DNA of 64,000 nt from CBDHEY01 sp965262305 (GTDB lineage: Bacteria; Pseudomonadota; Gammaproteobacteria; Pseudomonadales; Cellvibrionaceae), in the NCBI GenBank assembly GCA_965262305.1, contig CBDHEY010000001.1, forward strand, positions 1 to 64,000, written 5' to 3'. The position numbers and the translations under genes were made by a program. The notes below the pieces were generated by a model, which did not search any database, was not told the DNA's origin, and saw nothing but the letters and a program-made list of their open reading frames with translations. Below are positions 55,690 through 63,714 of this stretch, piece by piece (the first letter of the stretch is position 1; the number at the start of each line of letters is the position of its first letter).

Positions 55690-56703
55690 ATGAATATTGA
55701 AATAATCACTACACCGACTGAAACGCTTCATGAAACTGGTTTTGGCAACTACAGTTCTTGCCGAAATGTTTTAAATTCAATACAAAAAATGGGGCACCGA
55801 TGCCGAATTAGCTCGTGCAAAAAATTCGATGACTTAGATAGAGTATCGCGGCGAGAACCTGACTTAGTAGTGCTGGCAGTCAAATATATACCGGTAGAAA
55901 ATGGTAAAAAAATATGGCTAACGGACTACTTTTCAAAACACGACATCGCTTATTCGGGCTCTTCAAGAAGTACGCTGGAGTTTGATTCAGATAAAATATT
56001 AGCAAAACTTCATTTGCGAAAAAAAGGTATTGCAACGGCGGATTTTTTTACTGCATCGGCCGGTGAATTTCAACGAAGCGACGACTTACCCATTAAATAC
56101 CCCTTATTTTTAAAACCAAGTGGGGCGGCAAATGGCAATGGTATTGATGAGCAGTCACATGTTTCTTCTTTCGATGAGTTTAATAGCAAAGTTCACTCAC
56201 TGCAAAATTCATATAGTCAACCCGCACTCGCTGAGGAATACCTACCAGGAAGAGAATATACAGTAGCTATAATCAGTACAAAAAGTGGCGAATTGCTTGT
56301 TTCCGCTGTTGAAATAATTCCACCGAAATCGAATCAAGGGCATCGAATACTAAGCGAAGAAACTAAAAAGGGAAACACTGAAGTTCTCAAAAAAATAACC
56401 GATAAAGAAATTAAGCGTAATGTTAATAGGATGGCCTTTGAGGCGTTTGTCGGTTTGGGAGCCGAAGGTTTTGCTCGCATTGACATCAAATCAAATACTG
56501 AAGGAAAGTGCCACTTTTTGGAAGTCAATTTAGTTCCAGGAATGACACTCGGTTCTAGCTACTTTCCTGAAGCTTGTAGAATCGATTTGGGCCTATCTTA
56601 CGATCAAACCATTGCTCACCTCATTGAATATTGTCTCACCAAAGAACTAAAAACCGAACAATGGACCCATGTCTTTCCTGCTTCCCAAGCAGCGCTATTT
56701 TAG
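55690..56703 (+). CDS. D-alanine--D-alanine ligase-like ATP-grasp protein
   Basis: The 337-residue protein has the Ddl layout: an N-terminal Rossmann-like domain with DIAYSGSSRSTLEFDSDK (Ddl YTGs...al.mDK) and an ATP-binding YPLFLKPSGAANGNGI. Next come AEEYLPGREYTVAII, then GAEGFARIDIK and FLEVNLVPGMT for metal binding. It probably joins two amino acids or similar substrates. Absence of the cell-division gene context typical for ddlB suggests a side role. It is followed at once by the cysteine-repeat gene, perhaps on the same mRNA. Confidence 0.8.
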   Translation: MNIEIITTPTETLHETGFGNYSSCRNVLNSIQKMGHRCRISSCKKFDDLDRVSRREPDLVVLAVKYIPVENGKKIWLTDYFSKHDIAYSGSSRSTLEFDSDKILAKLHLRKKGIATADFFTASAGEFQRSDDLPIKYPLFLKPSGAANGNGIDEQSHVSSFDEFNSKVHSLQNSYSQPALAEEYLPGREYTVAIISTKSGELLVSAVEIIPPKSNQGHRILSEETKKGNTEVLKKITDKEIKRNVNRMAFEAFVGLGAEGFARIDIKSNTEGKCHFLEVNLVPGMTLGSSYFPEACRIDLGLSYDQTIAHLIEYCLTKELKTEQWTHVFPASQAALF

Positions 56704-56753
56704 ACCAAATGGATATGACCACCGTCCACTCCATATTTAACTTTTTATGGCGA

Positions 56754-57635
56754 ATGAAAATGATTTTTAGAAATAAAACCGCTTTGTTGGGCACATTTTT
56801 TTTGGGTGTAATGCTCTTGTTTTCTTCAAACATTGTGCTGCCTCAAAATAGTAAAAATTATGAGAGACCACAGAATTCACATAAAAGCCGATATAGCGAC
56901 CGTTGGGAATGCAATCGCGGCTTTAGTAAAGAAAATAAAAAATGCATTATCATAAAAGTGCCTGAAAACGCCTATCTCAACTCCTCAGGCAGAGAATGGC
57001 GGTGTCAGCGAGGCTATAAAAAAGAAAATGAGCGCTGCTTACCTATAAATGTGCCTAATAACGGATATCTATTAGAAGATTCACAATATGGCAAAGGCTG
57101 GAAATGTAACCACGGTTACCTCGCTAATAAAAACTACTGCCAAAAAATTGTTGTTCCAGAAAATGGATACATCAATAGCAGTGACAGTGAACCAGGATGG
57201 GAGTGTCAGAAGGGCTTTAAAAAAGTCGAAGAAAACTGTCTAAAGATCGTCATACCGGATAATGGGTTTGCGACTGGATCGGCGTATGATAAAGGCTGGG
57301 AATGCCTTCGTGGATACAAAGAAGAAAATAATGCTTGTACGAAAATCAAAGTGCCTGACAATGCTTTTCTCGACCGTTATGGTAAAAATTGGGTTTGTGA
57401 TCGTGGTTTTTCAAAAAAAAACGGCACTTGCCTAAAGGTAACTCTCACCCCAAATAGTTATCTAGATAATTCTGGAAATAATTGGAAATGTGAACGCGGA
57501 TTCGCAAAAACTCGCAATAGCTGTATCGCAATAAAAATTCCTGATAATGCACACATTAACTACTCTGGTAGCGCGTGGAATTGTAATTCAGGGTACCTTC
57601 AACAAAATAACTCTTGCGTAAAGAAAGTCGAATAA
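56754..57635 (+). CDS. secreted protein with eight Cys-containing WxCxxGY repeats
   Basis: From the ATG at 56754 the product has 293 residues; an alternative ATG lies at 56709. An N-terminal signal peptide (MKMIFRNKTALLGTFFLGV) is followed by eight repeats of ~31-34 residues. Each has the form W-x-C-x-x-G-[YF] then six or seven residues, C, and usually [KI]-x-[VI]-P-[DEN]-N-[AG]-[YF]. Each repeat brings two Cys, giving 16 in all, presumably paired in the periplasm or outside. I do not recognise a named function. It follows the Ddl-like gene by 50 bp. Confidence 0.7.
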   Translation: MKMIFRNKTALLGTFFLGVMLLFSSNIVLPQNSKNYERPQNSHKSRYSDRWECNRGFSKENKKCIIIKVPENAYLNSSGREWRCQRGYKKENERCLPINVPNNGYLLEDSQYGKGWKCNHGYLANKNYCQKIVVPENGYINSSDSEPGWECQKGFKKVEENCLKIVIPDNGFATGSAYDKGWECLRGYKEENNACTKIKVPDNAFLDRYGKNWVCDRGFSKKNGTCLKVTLTPNSYLDNSGNNWKCERGFAKTRNSCIAIKIPDNAHINYSGSAWNCNSGYLQQNNSCVKKVE

Positions 57636-57705
57636 GGAAGCCAATGTCACGATGCACAAGAACTGCGCAACTAAAATCGAATACTTTTCGGAGATAATAG
57701 ATAAC

Positions 57706-57837
57706 ATGAATGAAAAAAAAGAAACGCTAATGGAAAAATACGGCATTAGCTCTTCGACAGAAACAATCTATCGCTACAAAAGTTTCCAACATAAAAAACT
57801 GGAAGATGCACTATTGATATTAAACGGGATACACTGA
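57706..57837 (+). CDS. small hypothetical protein, 43 residues
   Basis: ATG at 57706 with GGAG twelve bases upstream; a start at 57652 is also possible. The product is polar and helical (MNEKKETLMEKYGISSSTET) without a signal peptide or known motif. It may be spurious. Confidence 0.3.
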   Translation: MNEKKETLMEKYGISSSTETIYRYKSFQHKKLEDALLILNGIH

Positions 57838-58163
57838 GTTCCTTAGCGCAGGAGAAGGGTATTAATAATAAATCTGATTGAGGTTCTTTTGGGAAAGAAT
57901 TTATCCTGAATTTGACAATTTTCTACCTTTAGTAATGACTGCAAAACAACCAGAGACCGGATTTACTTAAATACATGTTAACTTGCGACAAGAGCGAGTC
58001 GAAAACCATATAATGGATTGTTTACGATAATTTTTTTTGCTTTAACAAAAAATAGATTGCACAAAACAATCTCTATTCGGAATGCTCACATCAGATAAAC
58101 TTTAGGATTTCACTAATTTCTCCGATTTGCTCATTTTTCATATTCGAATTTTAACCTAATAAA
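57838..58163. other. 326-bp non-coding spacer
   Basis: AT-rich sequence before the methyltransferase gene. No gene, hairpin or clear promoter is seen. Confidence 0.4.
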
Positions 58164-58829
58164 GTGAATAAATTGATGTCATTTTATAAAACAAAACAAG
58201 AAACCATCGCCATCAATGGCATTTCCCTAAACATTGTTTCATTAGCGAACAAGAACCAATTTTACGACCCCGATAAAAAAGCCGAGAAATTGGGGATTAC
58301 AGATGGTATGTGGCCCATTTCAGGATTGGTTTGGCCTTCTGGTTTAGTTCTAGCCAGAGTGGTAAGTCAGCTCAATCTCACAAATCTGAGCGTTTTAGAA
58401 GTAGGTTGTGGCATTGGAATAGCAAGCTTAATTGCGGCTTATAAGGATGCAGATATTACAGCCAGCGACTATCACCCACTGGTAAAAACACTTCTGTTTA
58501 AAAACGCAAAAGGCAATGATATTCACACTATAAAATACATACATGGAAACTGGAATCACCCTATAAGTAACCATGGAAAATTCGATTTAATAATAGGAAG
58601 TGATTTAATCTATGAAGCAGCTGATTGCGAACTTCTTTCGGTATATATTAATTGCCACCTGGCAGCAAAAGGCAAAGTTATGTTAATTGATCCTGGTAGA
58701 CGCAAGGCTGGGAAAATAAAAAAGTCAATGGAAGGTCTAGGGTTTCAATACAAGGCGATAAAAGTTGACGAAGAAGGAAAAGTAAAAAAGAACGGTACTT
58801 TTACGCAGTATACTTTTCAAAAATCATGA
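58164..58829 (+). CDS. class I SAM-dependent methyltransferase
   Basis: The 221-residue protein (GTG start; ATG at 58176 is an alternative) has motif I VLEVGCGIGIASLIAA, motif II TASDYHPL and DLIIGSDLIYEA. The GMWPISGLVWPSGLVLA lead-in is typical of the METTL21/ETFBKMT-like protein-lysine methyltransferases. Substrate unknown. It is followed 42 bp later by the two transglutaminases. Confidence 0.8.
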   Translation: MNKLMSFYKTKQETIAINGISLNIVSLANKNQFYDPDKKAEKLGITDGMWPISGLVWPSGLVLARVVSQLNLTNLSVLEVGCGIGIASLIAAYKDADITASDYHPLVKTLLFKNAKGNDIHTIKYIHGNWNHPISNHGKFDLIIGSDLIYEAADCELLSVYINCHLAAKGKVMLIDPGRRKAGKIKKSMEGLGFQYKAIKVDEEGKVKKNGTFTQYTFQKS

Positions 58830-58871
58830 ATGTAATGTATTGGTATTATATTTAGCAAAAAAGGTTTGAAT

Positions 58872-59702
58872 ATGTGGTTAAGAGTTAGCTGCAATCTTGA
58901 ATTTAATATACCTACACCACTACCCTTCGTGTTAATGTTGCGGCCACGAAGTGGTGCCCAGCAATGGGTTACGCGAGAGGAATATAAGCTTGCTCCTTAC
59001 GTTCCCGTGACGGAGTTTACCGATGAATACGGCAATCTCTGTCAGCGATTGGTTGCACCACAAGGGCATTTTAGCATTATCACCAACGCCGAGGTTATGA
59101 CGGCCGATACCATTGATCAGGCTTTCGGAGCACCCTTTGTCGAAATCCAAAACCTACCCAATGACATTTTGAGTTATCTACTGCCTAGCCGTTATTGCGA
59201 ATCAGAACGTTTTCATCAAATGGCCAGCGAGATTACTCATGGTCAGTGGGCTGGTTACGATCAAGTGTCCGCCATCGTCAAATGGCTAAAAGAAAACATT
59301 CATTATCGTCCCGGAAGCAGCGAGCTACCAGTTTCTGCTGTTGAAGTGAATTCAAAAGGCTACGGTGTGTGTCGTGATTTGGCCCATTTAGGCATTACAC
59401 TATGTCGTAGCTTAAGTATCCCTGCCAGAATGGTGGTGGGTTATCTCTACCAACTCCAACCAATGGATCTCCATGCCTGGTTTGAAGCTTATGTCGGAGG
59501 CCGTTGGTATACCTTTGATGCCGTCGTTGAGCATGGTGGCGGTTACGTCGCGGTTGGCTATGGCCGCGACGCAGCTGATGTTGCTATTTATAATCAATAT
59601 GGGCCGCCCATCTATCCTCAGGTGAAATTGGTTCAAGTTGAGGCTTTTACACCAACACAACCGAGGTTGATCTCAACACAGCCTGCTCCATGCGATTCAT
59701 AA
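58872..59702 (+). CDS. transglutaminase-like protein
   Basis: The ATG at 58872 has AAAAAAGG seven bases upstream; the product has 276 residues. An N-terminal beta domain leads to a transglutaminase core with Cys in GYGVCRDLAHLGITLCRSL, His in MDLHAWFEAYVGG and Asp in TFDAV. No signal peptide is present, so it is probably cytosolic. Base composition is visibly more GC-rich than the preceding genes. It overlaps the next transglutaminase by 13 bp. Confidence 0.85.
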   Translation: MWLRVSCNLEFNIPTPLPFVLMLRPRSGAQQWVTREEYKLAPYVPVTEFTDEYGNLCQRLVAPQGHFSIITNAEVMTADTIDQAFGAPFVEIQNLPNDILSYLLPSRYCESERFHQMASEITHGQWAGYDQVSAIVKWLKENIHYRPGSSELPVSAVEVNSKGYGVCRDLAHLGITLCRSLSIPARMVVGYLYQLQPMDLHAWFEAYVGGRWYTFDAVVEHGGGYVAVGYGRDAADVAIYNQYGPPIYPQVKLVQVEAFTPTQPRLISTQPAPCDS

Positions 59703-60535
59703 TCCAACACCATACTCGCTACGCCTATTCGAAAAAAGTACGATTAGGTTCACAACTGTTGCGCTTTTATCCCAGAATCGACAGCCTCCAGAGTGTTATT
59801 AACTATCAAATCCAAATTGAACCCATTCCAGTAGGTTTCAACGAATACTTAGACTTGGAAGGCAACCGAGTAAGACAAATCTGGTTTGATGGCCTTACAG
59901 ACCACTTAGACATTCAAGTTAATATGACCATTGATACTCACAAGCTAACGTCATTGGGTGGTTTTTTAGAGTCACAAGCCTTATCTCTACCGATACAACA
60001 TCAAGACGATTACAGCTATGTTCAAGTTTATCTGCAACGGATTGATATGGACGATAGTGTCACCGCATTTGCAGCTGAGTTGAGCGTGGCGGTCAATCAT
60101 CAAACTTTGGCATTTTTAACTCAATTAAATCAACAATTGCACAGTGAGTTTTGCCAAATTCACCGCCATGCTGGCCCCCCTCAAAAACCGGCATTGACTT
60201 TAAAAACGCGTCAAGGTGCCTGTCGAGATCTAGCCTTGTTGTTTGTCGATTGTTGTCGTGCAGAAGGGATTGCGGCGCGCTTTGTTAGTGGTTATCAAAA
60301 AGGTGATGTCCAAAGCAAGCAGCGTCACCTTCATGCCTGGCCTGAAGTTTACATTCCAGGTGCTGGCTGGTGCGCTTATGATCCAACTCACGGTGAAGTG
60401 GTCTCCGACACTCATGTGACTATCGCAGCGGCAGCTCACCCAGAAGATACCATGCCAGTCACTGGGTCATTTGATGCTCAAGGAGCAAGCAGCACCTTGG
60501 ACTATCAATTAAATATTCAGTCATGTCGAAATTGA
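59690..60535 (+). CDS. transglutaminase family protein with N-terminal BTG domain
   Basis: The 281-residue protein starts MRFIIQHHTRYAYSKKVRLG, the bacterial-transglutaminase N-terminal domain. The core follows, with Cys in GACRDLALLFVDCCRAEGI, His in HLHAWPEVYIPG and Asp in CAYDPTHG. Triad intact, no signal peptide. Overlap with the upstream transglutaminase implies coupled translation and a joint role. Relatives are often near peptide- or amide-modifying enzymes; the Ddl-like ATP-grasp gene is 3 kb upstream. Substrate unknown. Confidence 0.88.
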   Translation: MRFIIQHHTRYAYSKKVRLGSQLLRFYPRIDSLQSVINYQIQIEPIPVGFNEYLDLEGNRVRQIWFDGLTDHLDIQVNMTIDTHKLTSLGGFLESQALSLPIQHQDDYSYVQVYLQRIDMDDSVTAFAAELSVAVNHQTLAFLTQLNQQLHSEFCQIHRHAGPPQKPALTLKTRQGACRDLALLFVDCCRAEGIAARFVSGYQKGDVQSKQRHLHAWPEVYIPGAGWCAYDPTHGEVVSDTHVTIAAAAHPEDTMPVTGSFDAQGASSTLDYQLNIQSCRN

Positions 60536-60743
60536 TCTACTGGTACTGGGAATGCAGACTTCATATCTTCCCGCCAGGAGGAATTATAAGAACTTCTTTA
60601 AAATCAGCAACATTAAGAATTAAGGCTTATTCGCACACTATCTGTACATTTTTGTAAAAATGTGCTCAGCGGTATATTAAATTTGAAAAAGCCTTCAAAC
60701 GGAAAACCCCGTGTAGTTATTGGGCGACAGAGATTTTTTAAAA

Positions 60744-60840
60744 TGATGGAGCCTAGCGGGATTACTCTCGCCATCCATGGCGTTCGCCCTGCGGGCCGCC
60801 ACTTCAGGCGTTCAAAATCGCTCCAAGCGATTTTCTGAAC
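60744..60840. repeat. composite palindromic intergenic repeat
   Basis: The unit opens with TGGAGCCTAGCGGGAT (60747-60762), identical to part of the tRNA-Ala 3' end. It then has the palindrome CGCCAT-CC-ATGGCG. It closes with a long hairpin (60810-60840; core AAAATCGCT-CCA-AGCGATTTT, outer GTTCA/TGAAC). It resembles dispersed REP-like elements. Confidence 0.7.
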
Positions 60841-60872
60841 CGAAGCCTAGAACCATAGCACTTTAGCTATCG

Positions 60873-60908
60873 CGAAATTAAAAAAACCGCCACAAGGGCG
60901 TTTTTTTT
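60873..60908 (-). terminator. terminator of tRNA-Ala
   Basis: Read on the minus strand just past CCA, CGCC and GGCG form a short stem. A- and T-runs on both sides extend it, ending in a T-run. It is duplicated, without the tRNA body, near 48310-48335. Confidence 0.75.
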
Positions 60909-60913
60909 AATTT

Positions 60914-60989
60914 TGGTGGAGCCTAGCGGGATCGAACCGCTGACCTCAACACTGCCAGTGTTGCGCTCTCCCAGCTGAGCTAAGGCCCC
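60914..60989 (-). tRNA. tRNA-Ala (GGC anticodon)
   Basis: The minus-strand sequence folds as a complete 76-base tRNA with encoded CCA. It has acceptor GGGGCCU/AGGCUCC, a D-loop AGCUCAGCUGGGAGAGCG and anticodon stem CAACA/UGUUG. The loop CUGGCAG gives anticodon GGC, reading GCC. The T-arm GGUUCGAUC is standard. Confidence 0.97.
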
Positions 60990-61138
60990 AAATTTGGTGT
61001 TGTTCAAGGGCGCGAATTCTATTCAGGAGCTGTGCAAAAGTCAATTTTACGCTCGAAAATTCATAGTTGAACTTGAATAAGTTTAAATATGGCCCCAACT
61101 TAGAGCATAAATGAAAAACTAATCAAAGGAAGTCTTGT

Positions 61139-62044
61139 ATGGAATCTATCGCATTTTTGGTCGGCGCTGCTGTCGTCTTAATTCTAGTTTTAAGCAATAT
61201 TGTCCGTGTTGTGCCACAGAATATGGCTTATGTGGTCGAACGTCTGGGAAAATACTCTCGCACGCTCGAAGCTGGCTTTCATGTTCTTACGCCTTTTTTC
61301 GACAAGGTGCAATACAAACATTCATTAAAAGAATTCGCAATCGATGTTCCAGCTCAACAGGCCATTACTAAAGATAACGTGTCGCTCGGTATCGACGGCG
61401 TGCTTTATCTTAGAGTCATGGATCCGAAGGCTGCTTCTTACGGAGTTGAAAACCTCGTTTTTGCTATCACTCAATTGGCGCAAACCAGTATGCGTGCCGA
61501 AATAGGTAAACTTAGCTTGGATCAAACTTTTGAATCTCGCGACAACATTAATGCTGAAGTCACCCAGGCAATTGATGAGGCATCTGACTCCTGGGGAACC
61601 AAGGTTTTACGCTACGAAGTTAAAGACATTTCACCGCCTCGCTCTATTCTCGAAGAGATGGAAAAGCAAATGGCAGCGGAGCGAGAGCGTCGAGTAGCCG
61701 TGACAACTTCCGAGGGATACCGCCAAGCACAAATTAACGAAGCCGATGGGGACAAACAAGCCACAATCCTTCGTGCAGAAGGTGCCGCGCAATCAGTAGA
61801 AATTGAAGCTAAAGCACGTGCAGAAGCTATTAAAACAATATCTGCCGCGATTAACGAACAAGGCGGAACTACCGCGGTAGCTCAACAGCTTTCTGAACAA
61901 TATATTACAGCATTTGAAAAATTAGCGCGCGAAGGGACCATAGCGCTGATCCCTTCAGATGGTTCTGATGTGACTTCTGTCGTAAGTAAAGCGTTTACGG
62001 CATTTGAAACGCTAAAAGAACAAGTTGATAGATCAAAAGGTTAG
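61139..62044 (+). CDS. qmcA: SPFH/stomatin-like protein QmcA
   Basis: ATG with AAAGGAAG seven bases upstream; 301 residues. One N-terminal membrane helix leads to an SPFH domain (VPQNMAYVVERLGKYSRTLEAGFHVL, TQLAQTSMRAEIGKL). A coiled coil with ERERRVAVTTSEG and ADGDKQATILRAEG follows, a classic stomatin/QmcA pattern. It forms ring-like membrane scaffolds. Followed by nfeD five bases later. Confidence 0.95.
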   Translation: MESIAFLVGAAVVLILVLSNIVRVVPQNMAYVVERLGKYSRTLEAGFHVLTPFFDKVQYKHSLKEFAIDVPAQQAITKDNVSLGIDGVLYLRVMDPKAASYGVENLVFAITQLAQTSMRAEIGKLSLDQTFESRDNINAEVTQAIDEASDSWGTKVLRYEVKDISPPRSILEEMEKQMAAERERRVAVTTSEGYRQAQINEADGDKQATILRAEGAAQSVEIEAKARAEAIKTISAAINEQGGTTAVAQQLSEQYITAFEKLAREGTIALIPSDGSDVTSVVSKAFTAFETLKEQVDRSKG

Positions 62045-62049
62045 TTATC

Positions 62050-62499
62050 ATGTTAACTTTTTCGCCCTTTACGTTCTATTTGGTTCTGGCTATAGCATTA
62101 ATAGCAATAGAGCTCATCGTATTCCAGTTTTCGTTGTTTTGGATGCTGTTTATTGGCCTCGGAGCACTTGTGGCTACCTTAACGGCATTTTTGATCCCTT
62201 CGGCTTCTTGGCTACTAGTGACAGCGACCTTTGTTATTTCTTCGGTGGTTATTTCGATAGTTTTATACCGCCCTTTAAGAAACTGGCAGGAAAAACCAAG
62301 CTCTTTGGCCGGTCATGATGCCATAGGTCAGCGGGTTGAAGTAATCGAGACAGTAACTGCCGACAAGGCGGGGAAGGTGATTTGGTCAGGTACTGACTGG
62401 AGAGCCGAACTAGATAAAAACAGTGAAGAAATACAACCAGGAGATCGCGCAATCATTGTCGATATGGAAGGCATTCGACTGACGATTAAGAAATCCTAA
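62050..62499 (+). CDS. NfeD-like membrane protein
   Basis: The 149-residue protein has two or three membrane helices and a C-terminal OB-fold NfeD domain (GQRVEVIETV, GKVIWSGTDWRAEL). It is the short NfeD1b/YbbJ type that always pairs with an SPFH protein. Five bases separate it from qmcA, so the two form one operon. Confidence 0.92.
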   Translation: MLTFSPFTFYLVLAIALIAIELIVFQFSLFWMLFIGLGALVATLTAFLIPSASWLLVTATFVISSVVISIVLYRPLRNWQEKPSSLAGHDAIGQRVEVIETVTADKAGKVIWSGTDWRAELDKNSEEIQPGDRAIIVDMEGIRLTIKKS

Positions 62500-62763
62500 T
62501 TCTCCTTAGTGCGAGGATGTCGTGCAAAACTAAAGGAACCCTCTGATTAACCTCGAGTGACTTCTCGGCTTTGGCGTATAGCCCTCTGCAACTGCTCCCT
62601 ACGTTGCTCTACTTACCTGCATCCATGCAGGCATACAGGGCTTCCAGACAATACCGACCTCCTCGTCATTTATTTTCAGCAGATCTAGACATGCTTTTAA
62701 CGAACTTTCTTGATCTTGGAATTTTCTAGGAGCCAGAATTTATCGGAGGTTAACCAGAGATTC
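62500..62763. repeat. intergenic region with a CATCCATG palindrome
   Basis: CCTGCAT-CC-ATGCAGG at 62617-62632 is a 7-bp stem with CC centre, the same design as at 60768-60781. It lies in a more GC-rich patch (62530-62690). No gene is seen. Confidence 0.5.
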
Positions 62764-63669
62764 CTAAAGATTATCGGGCTGGATAAACTTCTTTATTTCG
62801 CCATTTTCGCACACATAGGCTTTCCAACTTTTTAATTCTTCTTTGTAAAAATCGGCAAGTCTATAAATTCTATATAATTCACCACTTTTTCTAAGAATAT
62901 CTAATCCCCTCTCAAGGGATTCAAATAGCTGTTTAGCATGGGGGTATTTTTTACTAACCAAAAAAGTATGCGTGTCATTAAACACTAAACGGATATTGGG
63001 AACAGGCACCACTTCCTCACCAAAAAGCGAATATGAAAAATCGCCCTCTCCCTTTATCCGAGCAAGAGTAAAATCAACCCGCCCTGCACTCACCATTTTT
63101 GCCATATTTATGTGGTTTTTCGTATCAACAGTTTCAACACCTAAGCACTCTAAGAGAACCCAATCTTTTTTCCATAATCGATTAGAAACGCCAGTAAAGC
63201 TTTTTATACCAGAAATGTTTTTAATCGATAAAAGTTCAGTGTTTGATTTAGTGGTATAGATACCTTTGAAATATTCTCCTCTGGGCAAAACTTGAGTCGT
63301 TTTATACAGATATTTCGAATTGAAGTCCTTGCCCCAAAAACTGTAACTAGCCGTAAAAAACAACCCCTGCTCCATTGCACGCAACGCGCGCTGCTGAGAG
63401 GGAGCTGCAATGACTTCAAATTCTGGGTCAATTCCACCAAGCCGTAGCGCTTTACAAAGCACTATCGCTTCAGCAACAACATAATTGCCATTATCTGGAA
63501 CAGTATCACCTAAAACACAATCGTCCGTTATAATCGCTTTCACAACAGAATCAAGTTGCTCTGGATAGGTGGCAATTTCCAAACGAATTTTTTTTGCTTG
63601 TACAAAAACCGAAAAAAAAAGTAGCAGAGTTATTACTTTAAAGTGAATTAACGGAACGCAAACTTGCAT
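62764..63669 (-). CDS. periplasmic amino-acid-type solute-binding protein
   Basis: The ATG at 63669 gives 301 residues with a signal peptide (cleavage near VFVQAKK); an upstream ATG at 63714 would add a polar leader. The body resembles SBP_bac_3 proteins: QRALRAMEQGLFFTASYSF, then VSAGRVDFTLARI and a C-terminal helix. No permease or ATPase genes adjoin, so it may be an orphan sensor or binding protein rather than an ABC-transporter subunit. Confidence 0.75.
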   Translation of the reverse strand: MQVCVPLIHFKVITLLLFFSVFVQAKKIRLEIATYPEQLDSVVKAIITDDCVLGDTVPDNGNYVVAEAIVLCKALRLGGIDPEFEVIAAPSQQRALRAMEQGLFFTASYSFWGKDFNSKYLYKTTQVLPRGEYFKGIYTTKSNTELLSIKNISGIKSFTGVSNRLWKKDWVLLECLGVETVDTKNHINMAKMVSAGRVDFTLARIKGEGDFSYSLFGEEVVPVPNIRLVFNDTHTFLVSKKYPHAKQLFESLERGLDILRKSGELYRIYRLADFYKEELKSWKAYVCENGEIKKFIQPDNL

Positions 63670-63714
63670 ATCAACTCGCCATTTAGAACCAGTTGAAATA
63701 CCCAGTACTATCAT

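Noticed and set aside
60536..60740. AGGAGGAATT at about 60574-60583 as a ribosome-binding site for a small gene
   Set aside because: No ATG, GTG or TTG with a sustained frame follows at suitable distance.
48324..60932. Calling the 12.6-kb segment a proven genomic island
   Set aside because: No integrase or mobility gene is present, it includes maoP-hdfR that are conserved core neighbours, and a third partial copy of the repeat suggests dispersal.
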